Assembly (NCBI RefSeq): GCF_015352445.1 | Contig: NZ_JADKPO010000021.1 | Coordinates: 1 to 64,000, forward strand | Direction: 5' to 3' | Origin: Nocardioides agariphilus | GTDB taxonomy: Bacteria; Actinomycetota; Actinomycetes; Propionibacteriales; Nocardioidaceae | Length of the DNA stretch: 64,000 nt | Shown here: positions 7,983 to 16,610 of the stretch, in pieces | Layout of the letters: each line of letters starts with the position of its first letter | How positions within the stretch are numbered: position 1 is the stretch's first letter | Program-made: the position numbers and the translations under genes | Notes under the pieces: model-generated | Seen by the model: only the letters and a program-made list of their open reading frames with translations | What the model was told of the DNA's origin: nothing | Databases searched by the model: none

Positions 7983-9266
7983 ATGTCCGCCGAGGCCCAT
8001 GACGACCTGCTCGCCTACGACCGCGAGCACGTCTGGCATCCCTACACCTCGATGACGGACCCGGTTCTCACGCGGCTCGTGACCGGGGCGGACGGCGTGC
8101 ACTTGCTTCTCGCCGACGGTCGCGAGGTCGTCGATGGCATGTCGTCGTGGTGGTCGGCGATCCACGGCTACCGGCACCCGGCCCTCGACGAGGCGCTGCG
8201 CGCCCAGGCCGCGGACTTCGCGCACGTGATGTTCGGCGGCCTCACCCACGAGCCCGCGGTGCGGCTGGCCCGGCGTCTGGTCGACATCACCCCGGCCGGC
8301 CTCGACCACGTCTTCTTCGCCGACTCGGGCTCGGTCAGTGTCGAGGTGGCGCTGAAGATGGCCCTGCAGCACCAACGCGGCGTCGGCCGGCCAGAGCGCA
8401 CCCGCATGCTCACCGTGCGCGGCGGCTACCACGGCGACACGTTCGGGGCGATGAGCGTGTGCGACCCGGTCGGTGGCATGCACTCGATGTTCGCCGACGT
8501 ACTGCCGCAACAGGTGTTCGCGGACCGACCGCCATCCTCGCCCGACGACGTGCCTGCCTGGGAGTCCGGCTTCCGGGAGCTGGCGAAGCGGCACGCGCAC
8601 GAGCTCGCGGGAGTCATCGTCGAGCCCGTGCTGCAAGGTGCAGGTGGCATGCACGTCTACGACGCCGCATGCCTGCGCGTGATGCGCGAGGTCGCCGACC
8701 AGCACGGCCTGCTCCTCGTCCTCGACGAGATCGCGACCGGCTTCGGCCGCACCGGCACGCTGTTCGCCGCCGAGGCCGCGGGCATCACGCCCGATGTGAT
8801 GTGCGTCGGCAAGGCGCTCACCGGCGGCTACCTGACGCTGGCCGCGGTTCTCTGCACGAGCGAGGTCGCCCGGGGCCTGTCGGCCTCGGAGTCGGGCGTG
8901 CTCATGCACGGCCCGACCTACATGGGCAACCCGCTGGCCTGCTCGGTGGCGCTGGCCAACCTCGACCTGCTGGAGTCCCTCGGCTGGGAGTCGTCGGTCG
9001 CACGGATCGGCACGGGTCTGCGCTCCGGTCTGGCGCCCTTGCGTCGACTCTCCGGCGTCGCCGACGTCCGCACGATCGGTGCGGTCGGCGTGGTCGAGCT
9101 CGACCACGCGGTCGACGTGGACAAGGCCACGGAAGCCGCACTCGATGTCGATGTCTGGCTGCGTCCGTTCCGCAACCTCGTCTACACGATGCCGCCCTAC
9201 GTCAGCACCGACGAAGACGTCGCCCGGATCTGCGCGGGCATCGAGGCAGCGGTGGCCGTCGGATGA
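7983..9266 (+). CDS. bioA: Adenosylmethionine-8-amino-7-oxononanoate aminotransferase
   Basis: Predicted 427-residue class III PLP aminotransferase. It converts KAPA to DAPA using SAM as amino donor. The N-terminal [12 protein letters not shown] is diagnostic for BioA, as is [13 protein letters not shown]. The Schiff-base Lys lies in [10 protein letters not shown], preceded by [14 protein letters not shown]. Length is normal. The ATG at 7983 was used because the upstream extension to 7905 lies in the divergent promoter and has no similarity. It overlaps bioF by ATGA, so it is the first gene of bioA-bioF-bioD. Confidence 0.96.
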   Translation: MSAEAHDDLLAYDREHVWHPYTSMTDPVLTRLVTGADGVHLLLADGREVVDGMSSWWSAIHGYRHPALDEALRAQAADFAHVMFGGLTHEPAVRLARRLVDITPAGLDHVFFADSGSVSVEVALKMALQHQRGVGRPERTRMLTVRGGYHGDTFGAMSVCDPVGGMHSMFADVLPQQVFADRPPSSPDDVPAWESGFRELAKRHAHELAGVIVEPVLQGAGGMHVYDAACLRVMREVADQHGLLLVLDEIATGFGRTGTLFAAEAAGITPDVMCVGKALTGGYLTLAAVLCTSEVARGLSASESGVLMHGPTYMGNPLACSVALANLDLLESLGWESSVARIGTGLRSGLAPLRRLSGVADVRTIGAVGVVELDHAVDVDKATEAALDVDVWLRPFRNLVYTMPPYVSTDEDVARICAGIEAAVAVG

Positions 9267-10405
9267 GCGGCGGCTCCTGGAGTTCCTGGCTACGCGAGCA
9301 GGCGCAGCGCCGCGAGTCGCTCGGCCTGCGTCGCTCGCTGCACGTTCGCGGAGCGACCGAACCCGTGCTCGACCTGGCCGGCAACGACTACCTCGGCCTG
9401 GCTCGGCACCCTGCCGTGGTCGGCGCAGCCGCCGAGGCCCTGCACACCTGGGGCGCCGGGGCAGGGGCATCCCGGCTGGTCACAGGCTCGCTAGGCGTCC
9501 ACGCAGAGCTCGAGTCCGACCTGGCTGCGTTCCTCGGACAGCCTGCCGCTCTGGTCCTCTCCAGCGGCTACGCCGCCAACCTCGCCGCGATCACCGCACT
9601 CGCCGACCGCGAGTGCCTGGTCGTCTCCGACGCCCACGTACATGCCTCGCTGGTCGACGCGATCCGGCTGAGCCGGGCCGAGGTCGCGATCGTGCCCCAC
9701 AACGATGTAGCAGCCGTCTCGCGGGCGCTCTCGAAGGCAGACGGGCGGCGGGCACTCGTCGTCGCGGAGTCGGTCTACTCGGTCCGCGGGGACGCAGCAC
9801 CCCTCACCGAGCTGGCCGCCGTCTGCACGGCGTACGACGCGTTGCTGGTCGTCGACGAGGCCCACGGGCTGGGGGTCGCCGGCGCCGCGGGTGCGGGCCT
9901 GGTCCGAGATCACGGCCTCGCCGGGCGCCCCGAGGTCCTGGTCACGGTGACGCTCTCCAAGGCGCTGGGGTCACAAGGCGGTGCGGTCCTCGGCAGCCTC
10001 GAGCTGCGCGACCACCTCGTCAACCGGGCCAGACCCTTCATCTACGACACGGGTCTCGCGCCCGCGGCGGCCGGCGCCGCGCGAGCAGCGCTACGGATCG
10101 CGGCCACCGAGCCCGACCGTCGCCGGCTGCTCTACGACCGCATCAGTGCGCTGGCGGCGGCTCTCGACGTACCAGCGCCCGCCGGGGCCGTCCTCTCGGT
10201 CGAGATGCCGTCGCCTCAGGCAGCGGTCGAGGCGCAGACCTCCGCACGCGAGCAGGGAGTTCTGGTCGGCTGCTTCCGGCCACCGTCGGTGCCGGACGGG
10301 ATCTCGCGGCTGCGCGTCACCGCCAACGCCGGGCACGACGACGGCGACTGGGCCCACGCACAGTCGGTCGTGGTCCAGGTGGCCAAGGAACAGCTCGGTG
10401 CCTGA
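9263..10405 (+). CDS. bioF: 8-amino-7-oxononanoate synthase
   Basis: Predicted 380-residue alpha-oxoamine synthase that condenses pimeloyl thioester with L-alanine to KAPA. Visible features are the [15 protein letters not shown] start motif, [11 protein letters not shown], the [13 protein letters not shown] segment, and the PLP-binding [12 protein letters not shown] containing the active Lys. The ATG overlaps the bioA stop (ATGA), giving coupled translation, and the 3' end overlaps the bioD GTG by 8 bases. No bioC, bioH, bioI or bioW is present in the window, so the source of the pimeloyl group must be encoded elsewhere. Confidence 0.95.
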   Translation: MSGGSWSSWLREQAQRRESLGLRRSLHVRGATEPVLDLAGNDYLGLARHPAVVGAAAEALHTWGAGAGASRLVTGSLGVHAELESDLAAFLGQPAALVLSSGYAANLAAITALADRECLVVSDAHVHASLVDAIRLSRAEVAIVPHNDVAAVSRALSKADGRRALVVAESVYSVRGDAAPLTELAAVCTAYDALLVVDEAHGLGVAGAAGAGLVRDHGLAGRPEVLVTVTLSKALGSQGGAVLGSLELRDHLVNRARPFIYDTGLAPAAAGAARAALRIAATEPDRRRLLYDRISALAAALDVPAPAGAVLSVEMPSPQAAVEAQTSAREQGVLVGCFRPPSVPDGISRLRVTANAGHDDGDWAHAQSVVVQVAKEQLGA

Positions 10406-11108
10406 CCCGACGACCCCGACCGGGCGGGTGGTCGTGGTCACCGGCACCAGCACCGGCGTGGGCAAGACCATCGCCACGGCGGCGCTGGCCGTGCGCTCGC
10501 TCGCCGACGGCTCGGTCGTGGTCGTCAAGCCCGTGCAGACGGGCGTCGGGCCCGGCTCGCAGGACCCGGGCGACGCCGAGGTCGTGCACACCCTGACGGG
10601 GTGTGCGGTCCAGGAGTTCACGGCGCTCGACGACCCGCTCGCGCCCGACACGGCGGCCCGGCTGCGCGGCGTACGCATCCCGCGCGTCGCCGAGCACGCC
10701 GACCGCATCAAGGTGCTGGCGCAGTTCCACGACACGGTGCTCGTCGAGGGCGCCGGCGGCCTGCTCGTGCGACTCGACACCGACGGCGGGACCCTGCTCG
10801 ACCTGGCGGCCCTGCTCGCACCATCGGTCGTCGTCGACGTGGTGGTCGTGGTCGCCGCCGGCCTCGGCACTCTCAACCACACCGAGCTCACGGTCAACGC
10901 CGTCCGGGCCCGCGGGCTGGAGCCCGCGGGCCTGGTCGTGGGTTCGTGGCCCGCGGCCCCAGGCCTGGCCGAGCAGTGCAACCTCGAGGATCTCCCTCGG
11001 GTCACCGGCCTTCGGTTGCTGGCCGTGATCCCGGAGGGCGCAGGTGCGCTCGCGACGGCCGACTTCCGTCAGGCCGCGCCGGGGTGGTTCACGCCAGCCG
11101 CTGGTTGA
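10398..11108 (+). CDS. bioD: Dethiobiotin synthetase
   Basis: Predicted 236-residue ATP-dependent carboxylase that closes the ureido ring of DAPA to give dethiobiotin. The P-loop is GTSTGVGKT near residues 15-23. The substrate Lys region is VVKPVQTG. The VLVEGAGGLLV motif is typical of BioD. The GTG at 10398 overlaps the end of bioF by 8 bases and starts just before the VVVVTGTSTG strand. A frame open from 9981 is out of frame with bioF and is not real upstream of the GTG. The 3' end overlaps the convergent VOC gene by 20 bp. Confidence 0.94.
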   Translation: MPDPTTPTGRVVVVTGTSTGVGKTIATAALAVRSLADGSVVVVKPVQTGVGPGSQDPGDAEVVHTLTGCAVQEFTALDDPLAPDTAARLRGVRIPRVAEHADRIKVLAQFHDTVLVEGAGGLLVRLDTDGGTLLDLAALLAPSVVVDVVVVVAAGLGTLNHTELTVNAVRARGLEPAGLVVGSWPAAPGLAEQCNLEDLPRVTGLRLLAVIPEGAGALATADFRQAAPGWFTPAAG

Positions 11109-11475
11109 CGAACCACCGGTGCCCGAACGGGTCGGTGAACACGGCCACGCGTCCGGCCGGAGGCGAGTCCTCGGGCCCTCGTGTCATCTGCACCCCGGCT
11201 GCGTTCACCCTCGCGACCGCGGCGTCGCAGTCCTCGACGGTCAGGTGCAGGGTCACGCTGGCTCCGCGGCCGGGCAGGGGTGGGGCCACGCCCGCACTCG
11301 CGAACTCGTCGGACATCATCCATCGGGCACCTGCGACGCTGAGCTCGCAATGACCCACGCGCCCGTCGTCCATGACGATCGGCTCGACAGTGACCTCGGC
11401 GCCCAGCGCCTCGGCGTACCACTCGATCGCGGCCCGCGAGTCGGCGACGCAGATGTACGGCGTGAGCTCGCCCAT
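11089..11475 (-). CDS. VOC family protein (glyoxalase-like)
   Basis: This 128-residue protein has a YICVADSRAAIEWYAEALGAEVTVEPI opening and a C-terminal VAVFTDPFGHRWFVNQ. It belongs to the PhnB-like/glyoxalase branch of the VOC fold. The Asp-Pro-Phe-Gly-His stretch near the end is the usual family signature. It converges on bioD with a 20-bp overlap and probably shares a promoter region with nothing else. The substrate is unknown. Confidence 0.82.
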   Translation of the reverse strand: MGELTPYICVADSRAAIEWYAEALGAEVTVEPIVMDDGRVGHCELSVAGARWMMSDEFASAGVAPPLPGRGASVTLHLTVEDCDAAVARVNAAGVQMTRGPEDSPPAGRVAVFTDPFGHRWFVNQRLA

Positions 11476-11488
11476 GCCGTCCAGGCTC

Positions 11489-12046
11489 TCACGCTGCGGG
11501 CGCGGTCTCCTGGCGGTGCGAGACGAGGGTGTCGAGCGCGCCGAGGAGGCGGCCCACGAACTCGTGGTCCGCGAGGATGTCGCCGCGGTCGACGGTCGAC
11601 TCGGAGATCGCGATGTCGGCGATCACGTGGGCGCCGGCAACCGTCGCCGAGCGACGGGCATCCTCGTGTGACCACTTGCCCCCGAACCTCGTCGGCGTCG
11701 CGCCGAGGGCCGCGAACGGCTTGCCGCGCAGAGCGTTGGCGCCGTAGGGCCGCGACAGCCAGTCGATCGCGTTGTTGAGGACCGCGGGCATCGTGCCGTT
11801 GTACTCCGGAGTGACCGCCAGCACTCTGTCGGCACCTGCGACCTGCGTGCGCAGCCTGGCTGCCGCCGCGGGCACGTCGACGTCGGTGTCGATCTCCTCG
11901 TTGTAGAAGGGCAGGTCGCCCAGTCCCTCGGCGATCTCGACGATGGTGCCGGCTGGCGCCTGCTCGCGCAGCGTCTCGGCGATGCGCTTGTTGAGCGATG
12001 CCGCACGCAGGCTGCCCAGCAGGACGACGACTCGGGTCTCGGACAT
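11489..12046 (-). CDS. NADPH-dependent FMN reductase
   Basis: Predicted 185-residue flavodoxin-fold reductase. The phosphate-binding loop is LLGSLRAASLNKRIA near residues 9-23. The flavin-contact motif is VTPEYNGTMPAVLNNAIDWLSRP. This places it with azoreductase/chromate-reductase-like NADPH:FMN reductases. The ATG at 12046 has a strong GGAGGAGAG ribosome site, and the longer frame to 12136 runs through the promoter. It is divergent from a TetR gene, with an inverted repeat between them, so it is probably the repressor's target. Confidence 0.9.
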   Translation of the reverse strand: MSETRVVVLLGSLRAASLNKRIAETLREQAPAGTIVEIAEGLGDLPFYNEEIDTDVDVPAAAARLRTQVAGADRVLAVTPEYNGTMPAVLNNAIDWLSRPYGANALRGKPFAALGATPTRFGGKWSHEDARRSATVAGAHVIADIAISESTVDRGDILADHEFVGRLLGALDTLVSHRQETAPAA

Positions 12047-12084
12047 GTGCTCTCTCCTCCGGAATGGGCGAACTGTAATGGCAC

Positions 12085-12104
12085 AAACGGACCGTAGTCC
12101 GCTT
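12085..12104. promoter_or_regulatory. Putative TetR operator (inverted repeat)
   Basis: AAACGGAC-CGTA-GTCCGCTT forms an inverted repeat with 8-bp arms (one mismatch) and a 4-bp spacer, midway between the FMN-reductase and TetR start codons. Size and position fit a TetR-family operator that could repress both divergent genes. Confidence 0.55.
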
Positions 12105-12137
12105 ATATTCCGATCGAGTGGAGGCCGCCGCCACATC

Positions 12138-12143
12138 TAGGGT
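12138..12143 (+). promoter_or_regulatory. -10-like hexamer TAGGGT, leaderless-type start
   Basis: TAGGGT is followed by 6 nt (gttcgc) and the GTG start of the TetR gene at 12150. No ribosome site is present. Confidence 0.5.
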
Positions 12144-12149
12144 GTTCGC

Positions 12150-12770
12150 GTGCTCGACCCCCTGTCCCGGCAGCTGCCGCTGCTCGACCAGCCCCCGCGG
12201 GAGCGCAGCGACGCCGCGCGCAACCGTGAGGCCCTGCTGGCCGCCGCTGCCCGGCTGGTCGAGGAGCAGGGCGTCGATGCGGTGACGATGGACTCCGTCG
12301 CCACCGAGGCCGGAGTCGGCAAGGGCACGGTGTTCCGTCGCTTCGACAGCCGCGAGGGCCTGATGGGGGCACTGCTCAACCGGTCCGAGACCGAGTGGCA
12401 GGCACTGGTCATCAGCGGGCCGCCACCACTCGGACCCGGTGCACCGGCGATCGAGCGGCTGCACGCATTCGGCCACTCACGGATGGAGCTGAACCTCACC
12501 CACGCCGAGCTCATCCGGGCTGCAGGCAGAGCCGGGTCACGGTCCTACTCCGCGGTCTCGTTCGCCGCGATGCACATGCGCTACCTGCTCTCGGAGCTCG
12601 GGGTGCGCGGTGACCTCCACTTCCTCGCCACCGCCCTGCTCGCCCCGCTGGAGATGGTCGTGCTCGTGCAGCAGACCCGCGTCGATGCGATCCCCCTCGA
12701 CAGCGTCAAGGCCGGCTGGGACGACCTCGTACGCCGCGTCGTCTGCCCCGAGGTCAACCGGCCGGTCTAG
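12150..12770 (+). CDS. TetR/AcrR-family transcriptional regulator
   Basis: Predicted 206-residue regulator. The DNA-binding helix-turn-helix lies at about residues 24-70: NREALLAAAARLVEEQGVDAVTMDSVATEAGVGKGTVFRRF. The C-terminal ligand-binding and dimerisation domain is alpha-helical and ends near PEVNRPV. It is divergent from the NADPH:FMN reductase with a candidate operator between, so it most likely represses that gene and itself in response to an unidentified ligand. Confidence 0.9.
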   Translation: MLDPLSRQLPLLDQPPRERSDAARNREALLAAAARLVEEQGVDAVTMDSVATEAGVGKGTVFRRFDSREGLMGALLNRSETEWQALVISGPPPLGPGAPAIERLHAFGHSRMELNLTHAELIRAAGRAGSRSYSAVSFAAMHMRYLLSELGVRGDLHFLATALLAPLEMVVLVQQTRVDAIPLDSVKAGWDDLVRRVVCPEVNRPV

Positions 12771-12782
12771 ATCGCCGCAGGC

Positions 12783-14165
12783 CTACCAGCCCGGCGGGCG
12801 CAGGTGCCGCCAGGGCTGCGCCGTCTCCACCTGCGCGGCGAGCGACAGCAGGAGTCCCTCCTCCGCAGGCCGCGCGGCGAGCATGACGCCGACGGGCAGA
12901 TGGTCGGGCGTCCAATGGGTCGGCAACGAGACGGCCGGCATGCCGGTGACGTTCCATGCGGAGGTCCACGGCGTGAAGGCCTTCTGCGCCTCGAAGTCAG
13001 CGGCCGGGTCGTCGTCGTTCCTGATCGCGCCGACCGCGAGCGGGGGGGAGGCGAGGGTCGGGGTCAGGACCGCGTCGCACGGCGCGAGGGCCTCGAGCGC
13101 GGCTGCCGCGACACGTCTGAGCTCGCCGATGGCCAGCCCGAACTCCGGGCCGCTGACAGCCCGGCCCCGCTCGCTGAGCCACCGGGTCAGGGGCCGCAGC
13201 AACGGCTCGGCCTCGGGAGGTACGACCGACAGTGCGGTCAGCACCGACCAGCAGGTCTCGAACACCGCGACCGCCTCGCGGCCGATCGGGGCAGGTACGT
13301 CGACGACCTCGTGACCAAGGGACTCCAGCAGCGTCGAGGCGTCCTCGTAGGCACGCAGGCACTCGTCGTGGACGGGAGTGTCGGTGACGAGTGGTGTGCT
13401 GAGCCTGCCGATCCGGAGCCGTCCCGGGTCGCGGTCGCAGGCCGACTCGAACGTCTCGGAAGGAGGTGGCGCCCAGGCAGGATCCCCCACCCGACGACCG
13501 GCGAGGACATCGAGCATCGCCGCCGCGTCGCGGACGGTCCGGGCGATCGGCCCGGCCGTCGCCAAACCCACCGGGTCGCCATACATGGGGTGACCGCTGA
13601 TCCGCCCGCGAGTCGGCTTGAGGCCTACCAAGCCGCAGCACGAGGCCGGGATCCGGATGGAGCCACCGCCGTCCGAGCCCTGGGCGATGGGCACGAGTCC
13701 GGCTGCGACTGCAGCGGCCGCTCCGCCGGACGAGCCGCCCGCCATCTTCGTCCGGTCCCACGGGGTGACGGCCGGAGGCAGGCCCTCGGGCTCGGTGTAG
13801 CAGGGCGAGCCGAACTCCGGTGTCGACGTCTTGCCGAGGCTGATCATCCCGGCGTCCTCGAGGGCCAGGGTGACGGCGTCGCTCACCTCGGGCACGAAGT
13901 CGGCGAACACGGGCGAGCCGAACGTCGTGCCCACGCCTGCGGTCAGGTTCAGGTCCTTGATGGCGGTTGGCACACCCCACAAGGGCCCGGCGCCGGCGGG
14001 GAGCTCGGCTGCGCGCTGCCGGGCGAGCTCGGGAGTGCGGATCACGAACGCGCCGACATCGTCGGCTCGGGCGAGGTAGTGGTCGACCAGCTCGAGCGGA
14101 GACACCTCGCGTCGGCGTACGGCCTCAGCCTGCTCCAGCGCGGTCAGGTCGTGGAGCTGGGTCAC
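12783..14165 (-). CDS. Amidase (amidase-signature family)
   Basis: Predicted 460-residue amidase. The Ser-cisSer-Lys catalytic triad is visible: Lys in [10 protein letters not shown], the glycine/serine stretch [17 protein letters not shown], and the nucleophile region [27 protein letters not shown]. This is about the standard length for single-domain amidases. The sequence has a nylon-oligomer-hydrolase/6-aminohexanoate-amidase-like feel ([28 protein letters not shown]), but the substrate cannot be determined. It converges with the TetR gene and is not coupled to other genes. It differs from GatA at 48208, which is the tRNA amidotransferase subunit. Confidence 0.9.
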   Translation of the reverse strand: MTQLHDLTALEQAEAVRRREVSPLELVDHYLARADDVGAFVIRTPELARQRAAELPAGAGPLWGVPTAIKDLNLTAGVGTTFGSPVFADFVPEVSDAVTLALEDAGMISLGKTSTPEFGSPCYTEPEGLPPAVTPWDRTKMAGGSSGGAAAAVAAGLVPIAQGSDGGGSIRIPASCCGLVGLKPTRGRISGHPMYGDPVGLATAGPIARTVRDAAAMLDVLAGRRVGDPAWAPPPSETFESACDRDPGRLRIGRLSTPLVTDTPVHDECLRAYEDASTLLESLGHEVVDVPAPIGREAVAVFETCWSVLTALSVVPPEAEPLLRPLTRWLSERGRAVSGPEFGLAIGELRRVAAAALEALAPCDAVLTPTLASPPLAVGAIRNDDDPAADFEAQKAFTPWTSAWNVTGMPAVSLPTHWTPDHLPVGVMLAARPAEEGLLLSLAAQVETAQPWRHLRPPGW

Positions 14166-14208
14166 GCCGCCACGCTAGCCGGGCCGCAACGCCGGTCGGC
14201 GGTGTGCG

Positions 14209-14796
14209 CTACTCGGCGGCTCGTCCGCGTCGCAGCACCCAGAAGGCGACGCCCCCGACCAGAGCGATGCCGGCTGCCGCGGCACCGAGCAGCCAGCCGG
14301 TGAGATCCCCGGCGGGGAGCGGGTCGTCCTCACCGGTCGGTGGTGACCCCGGTCCGGTCACGGCCTCGACCTCGGCCTGTAGGGCGGCGGAGGCCGGCGC
14401 AGTCCCCCCGCAGAGGCTGGCGCTGCGCGTGTCGCCCCCGTCTTGGAGGAAGAACAGGTATCGCCGGTCGACAGCCATGCCCTCCAGGCCGCACGACGCA
14501 CCCGACACGGCGGACTCGAACACCACACGTCGCCCGGCCTCGCCCTTGAAGACAGCCTCGACGTCGACGGTGTAGCTCGTGGGGTCCGAGCTGCTCATCA
14601 CGAAGCCACGCGGTTCGTCGATGTCGACCAAGGTGCCGAGCACGATGGTGTCCGAGGAGTCCACGTAGTCCGGCGTCTGCGCCATCGCGCACGAGCAGGC
14701 GAGGGCCGGGCCGGAGCCGACGGTCACCACCATCCCGCAGGCGAGCATCATGACGAGGAGGAGCCGGGTGGTTCGGGCGAGCAGGCGCATGGGCAT
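14209..14796 (-). CDS. Secreted, membrane-anchored TIMP-like protein
   Basis: Predicted 195-residue protein with an N-terminal signal sequence (LLLVMMLACGMVV) cleaved near GPALA/CSC. The mature protein begins Cys-Ser-Cys. A small domain follows with two further cysteines (SGASCG, SLCGG), then an acidic linker and a C-terminal membrane helix (GAAAAGIALVGGVAFWVL) with a basic tail. An N-terminal CxC directly after the signal peptide resembles the bacterial TIMP-like/netrin-type fold. This similarity is by motif only. The ATG at 14796 was chosen; 14790 is equally possible. The long upstream extension is arginine-rich and unlikely. It lies 29 bp after cimA and may be read from its promoter. Confidence 0.7.
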   Translation of the reverse strand: MPMRLLARTTRLLLVMMLACGMVVTVGSGPALACSCAMAQTPDYVDSSDTIVLGTLVDIDEPRGFVMSSSDPTSYTVDVEAVFKGEAGRRVVFESAVSGASCGLEGMAVDRRYLFFLQDGGDTRSASLCGGTAPASAALQAEVEAVTGPGSPPTGEDDPLPAGDLTGWLLGAAAAGIALVGGVAFWVLRRGRAAE

Positions 14797-14825
14797 CAGA
14801 CGCGGAAGTCCGGGCGGTGGTTTCC

Positions 14826-16457
14826 TCAGCCGGCCTGTTGCTGGCGCAGGCCGAAGGTGAGTCCATCGACCAAGGCACCCCAGGACGCCTCGATGACGTT
14901 GTGGCCGACGCCCACCGTCACCCACGAGGACTGGCCGTCGGTGGTCTCGATCAGCACCCGAGTGATGGCGTCGGTGCCATGGCCCTGGTCGAGGATGCGG
15001 ACCTTGTAGTCGATCAGCTCGAACTTCGCGACCTCGGGAAATGCCTGGCCGATGGCCTCGCGCAGTGCCTGGTCCAAGGCGTTGACCGGCCCGTTGCCCT
15101 CACCGGTGACGACGTAGCGCACGCCCTCGGCCCGCAGCTTGACCGTGGCCTCCGACACGGCCTCGTCTCCGGGGCGGGTCTCGGTGATGACCCGCCACGA
15201 CTCCACGTCGAAGTACGACGGGCGGGTGCCCTCGACCTCCTCGGCGAGCAGCAGCTCGAAGGATGCGTCGGCCGCCTCGAAGGTGAACCCCCGCGCCTCG
15301 AGCTCCTTGACCCGGGCGGTGACCCGGGTGACCAGCTCACGATCTCCTGACAGGTCGTAGCCGAGCTCGCGGCCCTTCAGCTCGATCGAGGCCCGACCGG
15401 CCATGTCACTGACCAGCAGGCGCATGTCGTTGCCGACTCCTGCGGGGTCCATGTGCTGGTAGAGATCGGGGTCGACCTTGATCGCGCTGGCATGCAGTCC
15501 GGCCTTGTGCGCGAAGGCCGACGTACCGACGTACGGCTGCCGTGACGCGGGTGGCACGTTGGTGACCTCGGCGACGGCGTGGGCGATGCGGGTGGCGTCG
15601 CCGAGCCTGCCGGTCGGCAGCACCTGCCGACCGAGCTTGACCTCGAGGTTGGCGACGACGGCCAGCAGGTCGGCGTTGCCCGTACGTTCGCCGTAGCCGT
15701 TGACGGTCCCCTGGACGTGGGTGGCGCCGGCGTCGACCGCCGCCAGCGTGTTGGCCACCGCACAACCGGTGTCGTTGTGGCAGTGGATGCCGACGCGGAC
15801 ACCCGCGGTCTCGACCACGTCGTTGACCACGTCGCCGACCCAGGTAGGCAGCATGCCCCCGTTGGTGTCGCACAAGGCGACGACCGCGGCGCCGGCCTCG
15901 TAGGCCGTGCGGAGCACCTCGAGCGCATAGTCGCGGTTGAGGCGGTAGCCGTCGAAGAAGTGCTCGGCGTCGAGGAAGACCTCCTGGCCCTCGGCGCGCA
16001 GGTGCTCCACGGTGTCGCGGATCATCGCGAGGTTCTCGGCCAGGGTCGTGCGCAAGGCCAGCTCCACGTGACGCTCGTGCGACTTCGCGACCAGCGTGAC
16101 GACACCGGCTCCGCTCTCGCGCAGGGCGGCGACGAGCGGGTCGTCGGCAGCGCGTACGCCGGCGCGACGGGTCGCTCCGAACGCCGCGAGCTTGGCGTGG
16201 GTGAGGTCCAGCTCGCCTTGGGCACGCCGGAAGAACTCGGTGTCCTTGGGGTTCGCGCCGGGCCAGCCACCTTCGATGTAGCCGACGCCGAGGGTGTCGA
16301 GCTGCCGGGCGATCGAGAGCTTGTCGGCGACCGAGAGGTTGAGCCCCTCCTGCTGCGCGCCGTCGCGCAGCGTGGTGTCGTAGACGTGGAAGGCGCCCTG
16401 GAGATCGAGTTGCGGATCGAGCTGGAGGTCGAGCGGCTGGTCAGGCTGCGAGTCCAT
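14826..16457 (-). CDS. cimA: (R)-citramalate synthase
   Basis: Predicted 543-residue enzyme condensing pyruvate and acetyl-CoA to citramalate, the first step of threonine-independent isoleucine synthesis. The HMG-CoA-lyase-like barrel begins VYDTTLRDGAQQEG (catalytic Arg-Asp), with IHCHNDTG metal-binding His residues and NGYGERTGNADL. A LeuA-type regulatory domain forms the C-terminus (about 400-535). The lack of 2-isopropylmalate synthase features (no FHARWP-type N-terminus) and the TLGVGYIEGGWPGANPKD segment favour CimA over LeuA. The N-terminus carries a small repeat, LDLQLDPQLDLQ. An isoleucine-rich leader ORF and terminator precede it, indicating attenuation. Confidence 0.93.
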   Translation of the reverse strand: MDSQPDQPLDLQLDPQLDLQGAFHVYDTTLRDGAQQEGLNLSVADKLSIARQLDTLGVGYIEGGWPGANPKDTEFFRRAQGELDLTHAKLAAFGATRRAGVRAADDPLVAALRESGAGVVTLVAKSHERHVELALRTTLAENLAMIRDTVEHLRAEGQEVFLDAEHFFDGYRLNRDYALEVLRTAYEAGAAVVALCDTNGGMLPTWVGDVVNDVVETAGVRVGIHCHNDTGCAVANTLAAVDAGATHVQGTVNGYGERTGNADLLAVVANLEVKLGRQVLPTGRLGDATRIAHAVAEVTNVPPASRQPYVGTSAFAHKAGLHASAIKVDPDLYQHMDPAGVGNDMRLLVSDMAGRASIELKGRELGYDLSGDRELVTRVTARVKELEARGFTFEAADASFELLLAEEVEGTRPSYFDVESWRVITETRPGDEAVSEATVKLRAEGVRYVVTGEGNGPVNALDQALREAIGQAFPEVAKFELIDYKVRILDQGHGTDAITRVLIETTDGQSSWVTVGVGHNVIEASWGALVDGLTFGLRQQQAG

Positions 16458-16483
16458 GGTTGGTGTCTTTCGTGCTCGGACAA

Positions 16484-16513
16484 CAAAAAAACCTCTCGAG
16501 GACGAGAGGTTTG
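16484..16513 (-). terminator. Intrinsic terminator / attenuator before cimA
   Basis: On the minus strand ACCTCTCG-TCCT-CGAGAGGT is followed directly by seven T, a textbook intrinsic terminator. It lies between the leader ORF (stop at 16535) and the cimA ATG (16457), so it must be read through for cimA to be expressed. That is the position expected for a transcription attenuator. Confidence 0.82.
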
Positions 16514-16534
16514 CGCGCCGGGGGTCCCGACGCG

Positions 16535-16567
16535 CTAGGTGATGATGATGCTCAGGTGCGTGCGCAC
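16535..16567 (-). CDS. Isoleucine leader peptide of cimA (10 aa, MRTHLSIIIT)
   Basis: The ORF GTG-CGC-ACG-CAC-CTG-AGC-ATC-ATC-ATC-ACC-TAG encodes ten residues with three consecutive Ile codons just before the stop. It is followed after about 20 nt by the cimA terminator. Stalling of a ribosome at the Ile codons when charged Ile-tRNA is scarce would favour an alternative fold and readthrough into the isoleucine-specific gene cimA. A CACGAT hexamer 6 nt upstream suggests the transcript starts at this GTG, so the leader would be translated without a ribosome site. The alternative antiterminator pairing has not been computed. Confidence 0.72.
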   Translation of the reverse strand: MRTHLSIIIT

Positions 16568-16573
16568 GAGGTC

Positions 16574-16579
16574 ATCGTG
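16574..16579 (-). promoter_or_regulatory. -10-like hexamer CACGAT for the cimA leader transcript
   Basis: CACGAT is separated by 6 nt from the leader-peptide GTG at 16567, matching the spacing seen at other leaderless starts in the window. Confidence 0.4.
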
Positions 16580-16610
16580 CCACGCTCGCGGTGAGCCGGG
16601 GGCGCAAGTC

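Noticed and set aside
8147-9262. Open frame continuing upstream from bioF through bioA
   Set aside because: Upstream of 9263 it is an alternative frame of bioA; BioF similarity starts at the ATG at 9263.
14826-16457. 2-isopropylmalate synthase (leuA)
   Set aside because: The N-terminal motif and overall length fit citramalate synthase, and an isoleucine-coded leader precedes the gene.
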